Positions 27,245 to 36,649 of a stretch of DNA of 64,000 bases are shown here, one piece after another (the first letter of the stretch is position 1; every line of letters begins with the position of its first letter). The DNA lies in the NCBI RefSeq assembly GCF_013376105.1, contig NZ_JAAMFM010000001.1, forward strand, positions 124,001 to 188,000, read 5' to 3'. The notes beneath the pieces are model-generated. The model was given only the letters and a program-made list of their open reading frames with translations. It ran no database searches and was not told the origin of the DNA. This stretch comes from Arthrobacter wenxiniae. GTDB taxonomy: Bacteria > Actinomycetota > Actinomycetes > Actinomycetales > Micrococcaceae. A program made the position numbers and the translations under genes.

Positions 27245-29377
27245 CTACTTGTAGAGCGTGTCCTCTTTCTCCACGAGGGTCAGGACGTCGTAGGTGGCCA
27301 CGATCTCGCCGTCCTGGTTGTGCAGGATCGCGTCCCAGCACACCTCGCCGTATTCGTCGGTGACGCGCGGGGTGATCTTCTTGGCCGTCAGGGTCACCCG
27401 GATGGAGTCGCCCGCCGCCACGGGCGTGATGAAACGAAGGTTTTCCAGGCCGTAGTTGGCGAGCACGGGGCCCGGCTCCGGCTCCACGAACAGCCCGGCC
27501 GCCCAGGAGACCAGCAGGTAGCCGTGGGCCACGATGCCGGGGAAGAACGGGTTCCTTTCGGCCGCCGCGGCATTCGTGTGGGCGTAGAACGTGTCTTCGG
27601 TGGAGTTGGCAAACGCCGTGATGTCCTCCAACGTGACCTGCCGCAGCCCGGAGGCAAACGCGTCGCCGATGCGCAGCTCGGCCAGCGACTTCCGGAACGG
27701 GTGGACGGCACCGGCCACGGCACCGAACTCCACGGAACCGGCGGCCGTCCGGTCAGCCCCGGTGTGCCACACGCCGGTGACGGCGGTGAGCATGTTGGGC
27801 GAGCCCTGGATGGCGGTGCGCTGCATGTGGTGCTTGACGGAGCGGATGCCGCCCAGTTCCTCGCCGCCACCGGCGCGCCCGGGGCCGCCGTGGACCAGGT
27901 GCGGCACGGGGGAACCGTGGCCCGTCGAGGTGCGCGCGTCCTCGCGGTTGAGGACCAGCACGCGGCCGTGGTGGGCGGCGATGCCCGTCACCATCTGCCG
28001 GGCCACCCCGGGATCGTTGGTGCACACCGTGGCGACGAGGGACCCGGCCCCCAGCGCGGCGAGCCGGACCGCCTCGGAGACGTCGCCGCCGTCGTGCGTG
28101 TCGTAGCCCAGGACGCTGGTGACGGGACCAAAGGCCTCCAGGGCGTGGACGGCGGGGGCCTCGGCGTCGGCCCAACTCAGAAGCACGGGCGACATGAACG
28201 CGCCGTCGGCGACGGCGTCCACGGTCCCGTCCGCGCGGGTCACCCTGGGCGCGTCCAGGCTGCCGAAGGCGAGCTCGCCGCCGGCGGCGAGCATGGTCTC
28301 CACGGCAGAGCGGACGTCGGCCAGCTGCTCCAGCGAGGCAAGGGCGCCCATGGTGACGCCGGCGGCGCGGGGGTCGCCCACCACCACGCGCTCGGTGATG
28401 CGCGCGCCAATGGCGTCGATGACGGCCTGGCGCAGCCCGTTGGGGACGATGGCGCGGCGGATGGACGTGCACTTCTGGCCGGCCTTGACGGTCATCTCGG
28501 TGACGACGGACTTGATGAACGCGTCGAATTCCGGCGTGCCGGGGACGGCGTCGGGGCCCAGGATGGCGGCGTTGAGCGAGTCGGTCTCCGAGGTGAAGCG
28601 GACGCCGCCATGGGCCACGTTGGGGTGGTTCTTCAGGAGGTTCGCGGTGCTGGCGGAGCCGGTGAAGGAGACCATGTCCCGGTAGTCGAGCTGGTCCAGC
28701 AGGTTCCGGGCGGAGCCGGAAATCAGCTGCAGCGAGCCGGCGGGCAGGATCCCGGATTCGACGATGGCGCGCACGGCGGCCTCGGCCAGGTAGCCGCTGG
28801 GCGTGGCCGGCTTGACGATGGTGGGCACGCCGGCGATGAAGGCGGGGGCGAACTTTTCCAGCATGCCCCAGACGGGGAAGTTGAAGGCGTTGATCTGCAC
28901 GGCCACGCCCGGGATGCGGGTGTAGATGTGCTCGCCGATGAACGAGCCGTCCTTGCTCAGCACCTCCACGGGCCCGTCCACTATGACGTTGGCGTTGGGC
29001 AGTTCGCGCCGGCCCTTGGAGGAAAACGTGAACAGCACGCCGATGCCGCCGTCGATGTCCACCATGGAATCGATCTTGGTGGCGCCGGTCCGGGCGGATA
29101 TCGCGTAAAGCTCCTCGCGGCGCCCGTTGAGATATGCCGCCAGCTCGCGCAGCTTCAGCGCCCGCTCGTGGATGGTCAGCGTGCCAAGTGCGGCCTGCCC
29201 CACGGTCCGTCCGTGGTGCACGGCCGCGGCCAGGTCCAGCCCCTCGGCCGACACCCGGGCCAGGACCTCGCCCGTGCTGGCGTCGCGCGCATCGGTGGAA
29301 CGGGCGCCGTCGGCGGGGGTCCACCAGGCGTCCTGGATGTAGCTCGGAACCGTTTCAATTGACGTAGCTGTGGCCAT
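27245..29377 (-). CDS. paaZ: Bifunctional oxepin-CoA hydrolase / 3-oxo-5,6-dehydrosuberyl-CoA semialdehyde dehydrogenase (PaaZ)
   Basis: A 710-aa fusion enzyme that opens the oxepin ring and oxidises the aldehyde. Residues about 1-520 are an aldehyde dehydrogenase (FTGSAST cofactor loop, catalytic cysteine in GQKCTSIRRA). Residues about 550-710 are a MaoC-type hydratase (NPFFPGIVAHGYLL). I chose ATG 29377 because AAAGGA lies 8 nt upstream; the GTG at 29386 is too close to that site. It is the last gene of paaJ-F-H-Z. Confidence 0.94.
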   Translation of the reverse strand: MATATSIETVPSYIQDAWWTPADGARSTDARDASTGEVLARVSAEGLDLAAAVHHGRTVGQAALGTLTIHERALKLRELAAYLNGRREELYAISARTGATKIDSMVDIDGGIGVLFTFSSKGRRELPNANVIVDGPVEVLSKDGSFIGEHIYTRIPGVAVQINAFNFPVWGMLEKFAPAFIAGVPTIVKPATPSGYLAEAAVRAIVESGILPAGSLQLISGSARNLLDQLDYRDMVSFTGSASTANLLKNHPNVAHGGVRFTSETDSLNAAILGPDAVPGTPEFDAFIKSVVTEMTVKAGQKCTSIRRAIVPNGLRQAVIDAIGARITERVVVGDPRAAGVTMGALASLEQLADVRSAVETMLAAGGELAFGSLDAPRVTRADGTVDAVADGAFMSPVLLSWADAEAPAVHALEAFGPVTSVLGYDTHDGGDVSEAVRLAALGAGSLVATVCTNDPGVARQMVTGIAAHHGRVLVLNREDARTSTGHGSPVPHLVHGGPGRAGGGEELGGIRSVKHHMQRTAIQGSPNMLTAVTGVWHTGADRTAAGSVEFGAVAGAVHPFRKSLAELRIGDAFASGLRQVTLEDITAFANSTEDTFYAHTNAAAAERNPFFPGIVAHGYLLVSWAAGLFVEPEPGPVLANYGLENLRFITPVAAGDSIRVTLTAKKITPRVTDEYGEVCWDAILHNQDGEIVATYDVLTLVEKEDTLYK

Positions 29378-29431
29378 GGCCGGCACGTCCTTTCAGTGTT
29401 GTCTTGGCGGGCCTTCCAGCCCGGAAAAGCA

Positions 29432-30322
29432 TTAGCTCCAGTCGAAGAATCCCTTGCCGGACTTGCGCCCCAGTTCGCCGCGGGCCACCTTCTCGCGCAG
29501 GATTTGCGGCGGTGCGAAGCGCTCCCCGAGGGTTTCGGCGAGGTATTCGGCAATGCCCAGGCGCACGTCCAGGCCCACGATGTCCGTGGTGCGCAGCGGC
29601 CCTGTGGGGTGCTTGTAGCCGAGCACCATGGCGTTGTCGATGTCCTCGGCGCTCGCCACGCCCTCCTCGACCATGCGCATGGCCTCCAGGGCCAGCATCA
29701 CGCCCAGGCGCGAGGAGGCGAAGCCGGGTGCGTCGTTGACGACGACGGCGGTCTTGCCCAGCGCCGCCACCCAGCCTTTCGCCGTGGCCACCAGGTCCGG
29801 GCTGGTCTGCCTGGCGACGACCACCTCGATGAGCGTGGACGCCGGGACCGGGTTGAAGAAGTGCAGGCCGATGAAGTTCTCCGGCCGCGCCAGCTCCGCG
29901 GCGAGCCCGGACATGGTCAGGGAGGAGGTGTTGGAGGCCAGGAATGCGGCGGGGTCCAGGTGCCGCTCCACGCCCTGCAGCGCCGAGACTTTCAGCTCCC
30001 AGATTTCCGGGACGGCCTCGACCACCAGCCCGCACCGGGCAAAGCCGGCGTAGTCGGTGGACACTGCCAGGCGTGCCAGCACCTCGTCCGCGCCATCGGC
30101 CAGGCCGCGTTCCACGGACTTGGCCACGGAGCCTTCCACCCGGGTGCGGGCGCCGGCGGCAGCATCGTCGTCGCGCTCCACCACCAGCACCTCGCACCCG
30201 GCCATCAGGAAGCCGTGGGCGATGCCGGCGCCCATGCGCCCGCCGCCCAGGACGCCCACAAAGTGCGGAAGCGTTGGTGAAAAAGCACCCGTTTGTGAGG
30301 GAGCGTCTGGTGTTTGTGTCAT
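29432..30322 (-). CDS. paaH: 3-hydroxyacyl-CoA dehydrogenase (PaaH)
   Basis: A 296-aa NAD-dependent dehydrogenase for the beta-oxidation half of the pathway. The dinucleotide-binding GxGxxG is GGGRMG (residues 26-31). The catalytic region includes FIGLHFFNPVP, and the C-terminal domain contains DIVGLDVRLGI. It is the short single-domain form, about 290 aa, like 3-hydroxybutyryl-CoA dehydrogenases; the larger two-domain E. coli PaaH differs. The ATG overlaps the paaF stop by 4 nt. Confidence 0.9.
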   Translation of the reverse strand: MTQTPDAPSQTGAFSPTLPHFVGVLGGGRMGAGIAHGFLMAGCEVLVVERDDDAAAGARTRVEGSVAKSVERGLADGADEVLARLAVSTDYAGFARCGLVVEAVPEIWELKVSALQGVERHLDPAAFLASNTSSLTMSGLAAELARPENFIGLHFFNPVPASTLIEVVVARQTSPDLVATAKGWVAALGKTAVVVNDAPGFASSRLGVMLALEAMRMVEEGVASAEDIDNAMVLGYKHPTGPLRTTDIVGLDVRLGIAEYLAETLGERFAPPQILREKVARGELGRKSGKGFFDWS

Positions 30323-31128
30323 TTCTTCCTCCTGTCCAGGAACGCCTGCATGCGCTCAAACTTGGCGGGCGATTCAAACAGCTCCGCCTGCTCCCGGTTG
30401 TCGACCTCGGGATGGGCTTCCCGCGGTGCGTGGAACACGCGCTTGGTGGCCTGCACCGCCAGCGGGTCCTGCAGACCGATCCGCTCCGCCAGGCCATGGG
30501 CCGCGGCCATCAGTTCCGCGGACTCGACCAGTTCGGTGATGAGTCCCACGGCCAGGCAGCCCTCGCCGGTGAGGATGCGCCCGGCCAGCAGCATCTGCTT
30601 TGCCACGGGCTCGCCCACCAGCTCCTTCAGCCGCCAGGTGGCCCCGGCGGCCGCCATGATCCCCAGCGACGTTTCCGGCTGGCCCATGCGCAGTGCCCGG
30701 GTGCCGATGCGGAAGTCCGCGGCGTAGGCCAGCTCGGCCCCGCCGCCGAGCGCGTACCCGTCCAGGGCCGCGATGACGGGCATGGGCAGCCTGGCAATGC
30801 GGTCAAACAGGCCGGAGTTGATGCCGGCGAGGGCGTCGCCGCGGCGGCGTTCGCGCAGCTGGGCGATGTCCGCGCCGGAGGCGAAGATCCCTTTAGTCCC
30901 TGCGCCCTCGTCGCCGGCAATCCCCGAGAGGATGAGCACCTTGGGGGTCTGCTCCAGGTGCGTGCAGACGGCGTGCAGCTCCTCGACCATCTGCACGTCG
31001 ATCGCGTTCCGCACGGCGGGCCGGTTGAGCTGGACGGCCACCCGGTCCTCCGCCTCGGTGACCACAAGCGTGGCAAAGGCTCCGGGGTCCAGGCGGGGCC
31101 CGGCGTCGTGCGCCAGGGAATCCCCCAT
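30319..31128 (-). CDS. paaF: 2,3-dehydroadipyl-CoA hydratase (PaaF), crotonase family
   Basis: A 269-aa enoyl-CoA hydratase. Oxyanion-hole segments are GIFASGADIAQL and DGYALGGGAELA. The active-site glutamate position fits GQPETSLGIM. The start is ATG 31128, overlapping the paaJ stop (TGATG); the longer frame lies inside paaJ. The insertion DEGAGTKG before the first oxyanion loop is slightly longer than usual. Confidence 0.88.
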   Translation of the reverse strand: MGDSLAHDAGPRLDPGAFATLVVTEAEDRVAVQLNRPAVRNAIDVQMVEELHAVCTHLEQTPKVLILSGIAGDEGAGTKGIFASGADIAQLRERRRGDALAGINSGLFDRIARLPMPVIAALDGYALGGGAELAYAADFRIGTRALRMGQPETSLGIMAAAGATWRLKELVGEPVAKQMLLAGRILTGEGCLAVGLITELVESAELMAAAHGLAERIGLQDPLAVQATKRVFHAPREAHPEVDNREQAELFESPAKFERMQAFLDRRKK

Positions 31129-32354
31129 CACAGCCCCTCCACGAGCAGCGCCGCTCCCTGGCCCACGCCCACGCACATGGTCGCCAGGCCCAGCCCGCCG
31201 GGTGCTTCCCGGTCGAGGCGCCCGAGCAGGGTGATGACAATCCGCGAGCCGGAGGAGCCGAGCGGGTGGCCCAGGGCGATGGCGCCGCCGTCGTTGTTGA
31301 CTGTGCCCGGGTCCAGGCCGAGCTCACGCATGCTGGCCAGGGACTGGGAGGCGAAGGCCTCGTTGAGTTCCACTGCGGCGAGTTGGCTGACGCCAAGCCC
31401 CTGCCGTTCGAGGACCTTGCGGGTGGCCGCGACGGGGCCCATGCCCATGATTTCCGGGGCCACGCCCGCCGCGGCGCCATCGAGGATGCGGGCGCGCGGG
31501 ACGAGCCCGTATTTCTTGAGGGCGGCTTCGGAGGCGACGATGATGGCGGAGGCGCCGTCGTTAAGGGACGAGGCGTTGCCGGCCGTGACCACTGTGCCGC
31601 CCTTGACCACGGGGCGCAGTTTTGAGAGTACGTCCATCGTGGTGCCGGGACGGGGGCCCTCGTCGGTGTCCACGACGGTGTCCCCCTTCCGCCCGCGGAC
31701 CGTGACGGGGACGATCTCCCCCGCGAAGCGGCCGGCGGCGATGGCAGCCAGGGCGAGTTCGTGGGAGCGGACGGCAAAGGCGTCGCAGTCCTCACGGGAG
31801 GTGCCGTAGACGCGGGCCACCTCCTCGGCGGTCTCCGGCATGGAGAAGGTCATCTTCCCTCCGCGGGAGAGCTCGCCCGAGAGGAAGTCCGGGTTGGTGA
31901 AGCGCCAGCCGATGGAGGTGTCGAAGGTGGCGCCCGGCTTGGCGAAGGCCTTCTCCGGCTTGGCCATGACCCACGGGGCGCGGGACATGGACTCCACGCC
32001 GCCGGCCACCACGATGTCCGCGGCGCCGGCCTTGACCATGTGGGAGGCCATCGTAATGGCGGACATGCCGGAGGCGCACAGCCGGTTGACGGTGATGCCG
32101 GGGACGGTGTCCGGGAAGCCGGCCAGCAGCCACGCCATGCGCGCCACGTTGCGGTTTTCCTCGCCGGCGCCGTTGGCGTTGCCGAGGATGACCTCGTCCA
32201 CGTCCGCCGGATCGATCCCGGTCCTGGCGATGAGCTCCTTGACGGCCAGTGCCGCGAGGTCGTCCGGGCGCACGCTGGACAGGGCCCCGCCGTAGCGCCC
32301 CACCGGCGTCCGGACGCCGCCCACCAGGAATGCCTGCGGTGTTGCTGTGGCCAT
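31128..32354 (-). CDS. paaJ: 3-oxoadipyl-CoA / 3-oxo-5,6-dehydrosuberyl-CoA thiolase (PaaJ)
   Basis: A 408-aa thiolase that cleaves the beta-oxidation products to acetyl-CoA and succinyl-CoA. Catalytic residues are the acyl cysteine C93 (NRLCASGMSA), histidine H363 (GHPLGSSG) and C394 (CVGVGQG). The start is ATG 32354 (MATATPQ), with GAAGGG upstream. It heads the paaJ-F-H-Z operon behind the second PaaR-like site. A generic acetyl-CoA acetyltransferase is possible from sequence alone; the operon decides the call. Confidence 0.9.
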   Translation of the reverse strand: MATATPQAFLVGGVRTPVGRYGGALSSVRPDDLAALAVKELIARTGIDPADVDEVILGNANGAGEENRNVARMAWLLAGFPDTVPGITVNRLCASGMSAITMASHMVKAGAADIVVAGGVESMSRAPWVMAKPEKAFAKPGATFDTSIGWRFTNPDFLSGELSRGGKMTFSMPETAEEVARVYGTSREDCDAFAVRSHELALAAIAAGRFAGEIVPVTVRGRKGDTVVDTDEGPRPGTTMDVLSKLRPVVKGGTVVTAGNASSLNDGASAIIVASEAALKKYGLVPRARILDGAAAGVAPEIMGMGPVAATRKVLERQGLGVSQLAAVELNEAFASQSLASMRELGLDPGTVNNDGGAIALGHPLGSSGSRIVITLLGRLDREAPGGLGLATMCVGVGQGAALLVEGL

Positions 32355-32416
32355 GAAAGTACCCTTCGAACGTGCTGTGCGGCGTGGCAATTGCTTCCGC
32401 CAGGGACCCGGCCGCA

Positions 32417-32469
32417 ATTTACCGACCGTTCGTTCTATAAATATTCCATGTGATGGGGCGCACGGTCAA
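32417..32469 (-). promoter_or_regulatory. paaJ promoter region with PaaR-type operator
   Basis: ATTTACCGACCGTTCGTTC (32417-32435) is identical over 19 bp to the site before paaA. It is followed on the plus strand by the A/T-rich TATAAATATT, which must contain the -10 box of the minus-strand promoter. TTGACC (32464-32469, minus strand) is a possible -35 box, but the best -10 spacing is uncertain. The shared operator ties this operon to the same regulator. Confidence 0.68.
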
Positions 32470-32521
32470 CTGCGGAGCCGTCATCCGTCGAAGTCAGGCC
32501 CAGTTCCCAGCCGGGCGGCTG

Positions 32522-32569
32522 CCACCCGCTGGCGGCGGTGCCGACCCGCTGGCGGCGGTGCCGACCCGC
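32522..32569. repeat. 20-bp tandem repeat, about 2.4 copies
   Basis: CCGACCCGCTGGCGGCGGTG at 32541-32560 is preceded by a near copy lacking one base (32522-32540) and followed by a partial copy. It lies in the 349-nt gap between the divergent paaJ and oligopeptidase genes. I see no gene in that gap. Confidence 0.85.
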
Positions 32570-32703
32570 ACCGGATCCGTGAGGACGCCTGGCTGCCCCG
32601 GTCTCGCGGCCGGCCCGGCAACCGGTCAACCACGTTCACGCAGAAACTCCGCTGTGGGCATACACCGGCGCCGCGGTGGGCTGGCCTCGATACAGTGGAT
32701 TCC

Positions 32704-34944
32704 ATGACCACCTCCCGCGCCGCAGCAACTCCGTCAGCACCCGAACGCACCGCCGCGCCGGCAGCGGCGTCAGTACCCGCCGCGCCGGCCTCCCCGCCCG
32801 TGGCCAAGAAGGTCCCGGTCACGCGCACCCACCACGGCGACACCTTCACGGACAGCTACGAATGGCTGCGCGAGAAGGACAACCCGGAGGTCGTGGCCCA
32901 CCTCAACGCCGAGCAGGCCTACACGGACGCCGTCACGGCCGGGCAGGAGCAACTGCGCCAGGACATCTTCAACGAGATCAAGAACCGGACGCAGGAAACG
33001 GACCTGTCCGTCCCGAGCCGCAAGGACGGCTGGTGGTATTACTCCCGCATGGTCGAAGGAAGTGCCTACTCGATCCAGTGCAGGGTCCGCGCCGCAGGCG
33101 ATGGCAGCACCGTGGAGCACTGGACGCCGCCGGTGGTGGAACCCGGCGTCGACGTCCCCGGGGAACAGGTCCTGCTCGACGGCAACGCCGAGGCGCAGGG
33201 CCAGCCGTTCTTCTCCCTGGGCGGCGCCGCCGTGACCCGCGACGGGAACCTGTACGCCTACGCCGCGGACTTCGCCGGCGACGAGCTGTTCACCATTCGG
33301 ATCAAGGACCTGCGCACCGGCGGGCTGCTGCCGGACACCATCGAGAAGGCGTTTTACGGACTTGCCTTCTCCCCCGACGGCGGCACCCTGTACTACATGG
33401 TGGCGGACGACTCCTGGCGCCCCTACCAGGTCAAAACCCACATCCTCGGCACCCCCGTCGCCGAAGACCAGGTCCTGTACCAGGAGGACGACGTCGCCAT
33501 GTGGACGGGCTTCGGCCTCTCCGCCGACCGCCGCCACCTGCTGGTCAGCATCGGCTGCTCCGAATTCAGCGAGACCCGGCTGCTGGCCTTTGACTCACCG
33601 GAAAAGGGCCTGCAAACCCTCATCCCGCGCGGCGGGCATATCCTGTACGACGCCGAACCGTTCCTGTGGAAGGGCGTCGAAAAGATCCTTTTGACGCATG
33701 ACCGCGACGCCGCCAACTCCATGATCTCGCTGGTCGACGCCGCGGAGTTCGCCAAGCCCCTGACCGAACAGGAGTGGGCCACCGTGGTCGCCCACGACGA
33801 GGCCGTGCGCATCAACGGGGCCACCGTCACGGCCACCCACATGGTGGTTTCGCTGCGCAAGGACACCATCGAGCGCATCCAGGCAACCCCGCTGGAAGGC
33901 CTGGGCACCGCGGCGCAGGAGTCCGGCGTCGAACCCTCCTTTGACGAGGAGCTGTACACGGCCTCGATGGGCGGGAGCGAGTTTGACTCGCCCGTGATCC
34001 GGGTGGTGTACACCTCCGACTTCACGCCGCCGCGCGTCTATGACTACGTGCTGCCCACGGCGGCACTGCCCCACGGCGAGCTCCTGCTGCGCAAGGAAAC
34101 CCCCGTGTTGGGCGGCTACCGTGCCGCGGACTACGTGGCCACCCGCGAGTGGGCGACGGCCGACGACGGCACCAAGGTCCCGCTGTCCGTGCTGCGCCGC
34201 GCGGACCTGCCCCGGGATGGGACGAATGCCGGCGTGGTGTACGGCTACGGGTCCTACGAGGTCAGCATGGACCCCGGCTTCGGCGTGCCGCGGCTCTCGC
34301 TTTTGGACCGCGGCGTGGTGTTTGTGATCGCGCACGTGCGCGGCGGCGGCGAGATGGGCCGGCACTGGTACGAGGACGGCAAGAAGCTGCGCAAGAAGAA
34401 CACCTTCAGCGACTTCATTGCGGCAACGGACTGGCTGGCGCAGTCCGGCTGGGTGGACCCCGCGCGGATCGGCGCCATGGGCGGCTCGGCCGGCGGGCTG
34501 CTGATGGGCGCCGTGGCGAACATGGCGCCGGAAAAGTACGCGGCCATCGTGGCGCAGGTGCCGTTCGTCGACGCGCTGACCACCATTCTGGACCCGGAGC
34601 TGCCGCTGTCCGCGCTCGAGTGGGAGGAATGGGGCAATCCCATCACCGACCCCGAGGTGTACGGCTACATGAAGCACTACACGCCGTATGAGAACGTGCG
34701 GGCCGCGGCCTACCCGGCCATCGCGGCCGTGACGAGTTTCAACGACACCCGGGTCCTGTACGTGGAGCCTGCCAAGTGGGTGCAGGAGCTGCGGGCCAGG
34801 TCCACGGGGACGGCACCGATTGTGCTCAAGATCGAGATGGACGGCGGCCATGGCGGCGCCTCCGGCCGGTACGAAGGCTGGAAGACGCGCGCTTGGGACT
34901 ACGCGTTCCTGGCCGACGCGATCGGGGCGCGCACGCTGCGGTAG
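32704..34944 (+). CDS. ptrB: S9 prolyl oligopeptidase-family peptidase (oligopeptidase B-like)
   Basis: A 746-aa cytoplasmic serine peptidase that cuts short peptides, probably after basic residues. An Ala/Pro-rich N-terminus is followed by a beta-propeller domain (FTDSYEWLREKDNPEVVAHL, GLAFSPDG) and an alpha/beta hydrolase domain. The catalytic triad is S595 (GGSAGG), D681 (FNDTRV) and H716 (GGHGG). The RGGGEMGRHWYEDGKKLRKK segment is typical of oligopeptidase B. The start is ATG 32704; the frame is open much further upstream but crosses the paaJ promoter. Confidence 0.9.
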   Translation: MTTSRAAATPSAPERTAAPAAASVPAAPASPPVAKKVPVTRTHHGDTFTDSYEWLREKDNPEVVAHLNAEQAYTDAVTAGQEQLRQDIFNEIKNRTQETDLSVPSRKDGWWYYSRMVEGSAYSIQCRVRAAGDGSTVEHWTPPVVEPGVDVPGEQVLLDGNAEAQGQPFFSLGGAAVTRDGNLYAYAADFAGDELFTIRIKDLRTGGLLPDTIEKAFYGLAFSPDGGTLYYMVADDSWRPYQVKTHILGTPVAEDQVLYQEDDVAMWTGFGLSADRRHLLVSIGCSEFSETRLLAFDSPEKGLQTLIPRGGHILYDAEPFLWKGVEKILLTHDRDAANSMISLVDAAEFAKPLTEQEWATVVAHDEAVRINGATVTATHMVVSLRKDTIERIQATPLEGLGTAAQESGVEPSFDEELYTASMGGSEFDSPVIRVVYTSDFTPPRVYDYVLPTAALPHGELLLRKETPVLGGYRAADYVATREWATADDGTKVPLSVLRRADLPRDGTNAGVVYGYGSYEVSMDPGFGVPRLSLLDRGVVFVIAHVRGGGEMGRHWYEDGKKLRKKNTFSDFIAATDWLAQSGWVDPARIGAMGGSAGGLLMGAVANMAPEKYAAIVAQVPFVDALTTILDPELPLSALEWEEWGNPITDPEVYGYMKHYTPYENVRAAAYPAIAAVTSFNDTRVLYVEPAKWVQELRARSTGTAPIVLKIEMDGGHGGASGRYEGWKTRAWDYAFLADAIGARTLR

Positions 34945-34953
34945 GCGAAGGGA

Positions 34954-35517
34954 TCAGCTGCGCACCACGGCGTAGATGGCCTCCGACGTCCATTCGCCCT
35001 TGAGGTACATGTTGTCCCGAAGCACGCCTTCGCGGCGCATCCCGAGCCGTTCGCAGATGGCGGCGGAGGCGCCGTTGCGCGCATCCAGCCGCGCCTCCAC
35101 CCGGTGGAAGCCGAGGTGGTCGATGGCCAGGTCAAGCACGGCGCGCGCCGCCTCTGTGGCGTAGCCGTGCCCCTGCGCCCCCGGGGCCAGCGTCCAGCCG
35201 ATTTCCCCGACGCGCTCAGCCCCGTCGCCGTCCCCGGTCCTGCCGCCCGGATTCCACTTCAACGCCAGTTCCCCCACCAGCCCGGGCAGCCCCGCCCGCT
35301 CCACCGCGAACGTGGCCCAGTCGCCGGGGCCCGCAAAGGGGTCCTCCACGTACTTGGCAATGCGCGCCATGCACTGCACGTAGCTCCGCGGCCCGCCGTA
35401 CAGATACCGCGCGGTCTCGGGCAGGCGCTGGTACGCGTAGTAGGCGTCAAGGTCGTCGGCACAGAAGCGGCGCAGCACCAGCCGCTCGGTGGTCAGCGGG
35501 TAGGGAATTTCAACCAT
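34954..35517 (-). CDS. GNAT-family N-acetyltransferase (RimJ/RimL-like)
   Basis: A 187-aa acetyltransferase. The N-terminal YPLTTERLVLRRF and the acetyl-CoA loop APGAQGHGYATEAAR are typical of the RimJ/RimL group, which acetylates ribosomal proteins or small amines. The C-terminal VEARLDARNGASAAICERLG supports it. The 5' end overlaps ackA by 8 nt, so it is the last gene of pta-ackA on this strand. The target is unknown. Confidence 0.87.
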   Translation of the reverse strand: MVEIPYPLTTERLVLRRFCADDLDAYYAYQRLPETARYLYGGPRSYVQCMARIAKYVEDPFAGPGDWATFAVERAGLPGLVGELALKWNPGGRTGDGDGAERVGEIGWTLAPGAQGHGYATEAARAVLDLAIDHLGFHRVEARLDARNGASAAICERLGMRREGVLRDNMYLKGEWTSEAIYAVVRS

Positions 35518-36649
35518 GAACCGAGCTTACGACGGCGGCCGTCGCCTCTGCTATGGCCCGCTCCTCATCCGTGGGGACCACGAGCACCGGGAACGCCGAG
35601 TCCGGGGCGCTGACCACCCGCGGCGAGCCGGACCGCACCAGGTTTGCCTCGGCGTCGAGCGTCAGGCCCAAGGCACCCAGGCGCCCCACCACCTGCGCCC
35701 GGAAGGCGGAGGAGTTCTCCCCGATCCCGGCCGTGAACACGAGGGCGTGGGCGCCGCCCACAGCCACGTGGTAGCCGCCAATGTACTTCGCCAGCCGGTG
35801 TGAGGCGACGTCCAGGGCCATCCGCGCCCGCCTGTCCCCAGCTTCCGCGGCGTCCACAATGGCGCGCATGTCGTTGTTGCCGGCCAGCGCCTTGAGCCCG
35901 GAGTCGCGGTTGAGCATGGTGTCGATGTCGTCCGCGGACAGACCCTGCCGCTGGAGGTAGATGAGGATGGACGGGTCCAGGTCGCCGCTGCGGGTGCCCA
36001 TGACCAGCCCCTCCAGCGGCGTGAAGCCCATGGAGGTGTCCACGCTGGCCCCGCCCTCGATGGCGGTCAGGGACACGCCGTTCCCGAGGTGGGCCACCAC
36101 TGCGTTGAACTTTTCCCGCGGGACGCCCAGCAGTTCCGCGGCCCGGCCCGTGACAAACTCGTGCGAGGTCCCGTGGAAACCGTAGCGGCGGATCCCGTAT
36201 TGCCGGTACAGCGAATCCGGCACCGCATAGCGCCAGGCGTGCTCGGGCAGGGTGCGGTGGAACGCAGTGTCAAAAACGGCCACCTGCGGCAGTTCCGGCC
36301 ACTTGGCGGTGATGGCGCGGATGCCCAGCACGTTGGCGGGGTTGTGCAGCGGCGCCAGCGGGTTCAGCCGCTCAATGGCCCGGGTGATCTCGTTGTTGAC
36401 GAGCACCGGCTCGCCAAAGCGTTCCCCGCCATGCACCACCCGATGCCCGACGGCGTCCAGCGGCCTGCCTTCCAGCACGCCTTCCAGCTCGGCCTCCACC
36501 TGGTCCATGGCGGCGCCGTGGTCAGCCGGCCCGCCGGCGCCCTCGCCGATCCGCTCAATCAGCCCGCTTGCCTGGACCTCGTTGCTGGCGGTGTCGCGCA
36601 CCTGGTACTTCAGCGAGGAGGAGCCGGAGTTGATGACCAGAACGCGCAC
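35510..36649 (-). CDS. ackA: Acetate kinase (AckA)
   Basis: A 379-aa kinase that makes ATP from acetyl phosphate, or acetyl phosphate from acetate. The N-terminal signature is VLVINSGSSSLKYQV, and the second signature is FDTAFHRTLP. Phosphate-binding VAHLGNGVSLTAIEGG and ATP-site FTAGIGENSSAFR are intact. The start is GTG, sharing one base with the pta stop (TAGTG). With pta it forms the acetate overflow and assimilation pathway. Confidence 0.96.
   Translation of the reverse strand: MRVLVINSGSSSLKYQVRDTASNEVQASGLIERIGEGAGGPADHGAAMDQVEAELEGVLEGRPLDAVGHRVVHGGERFGEPVLVNNEITRAIERLNPLAPLHNPANVLGIRAITAKWPELPQVAVFDTAFHRTLPEHAWRYAVPDSLYRQYGIRRYGFHGTSHEFVTGRAAELLGVPREKFNAVVAHLGNGVSLTAIEGGASVDTSMGFTPLEGLVMGTRSGDLDPSILIYLQRQGLSADDIDTMLNRDSGLKALAGNNDMRAIVDAAEAGDRRARMALDVASHRLAKYIGGYHVAVGGAHALVFTAGIGENSSAFRAQVVGRLGALGLTLDAEANLVRSGSPRVVSAPDSAFPVLVVPTDEERAIAEATAAVVSSVHG

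Noticed and set aside
26960-29362. An 800-codon open frame on the plus strand opposite paaZ
   Set aside because: paaZ on the minus strand is a well-defined bifunctional enzyme. The antisense product is Gly/Val/His-rich with no domain, so it is a composition artefact.
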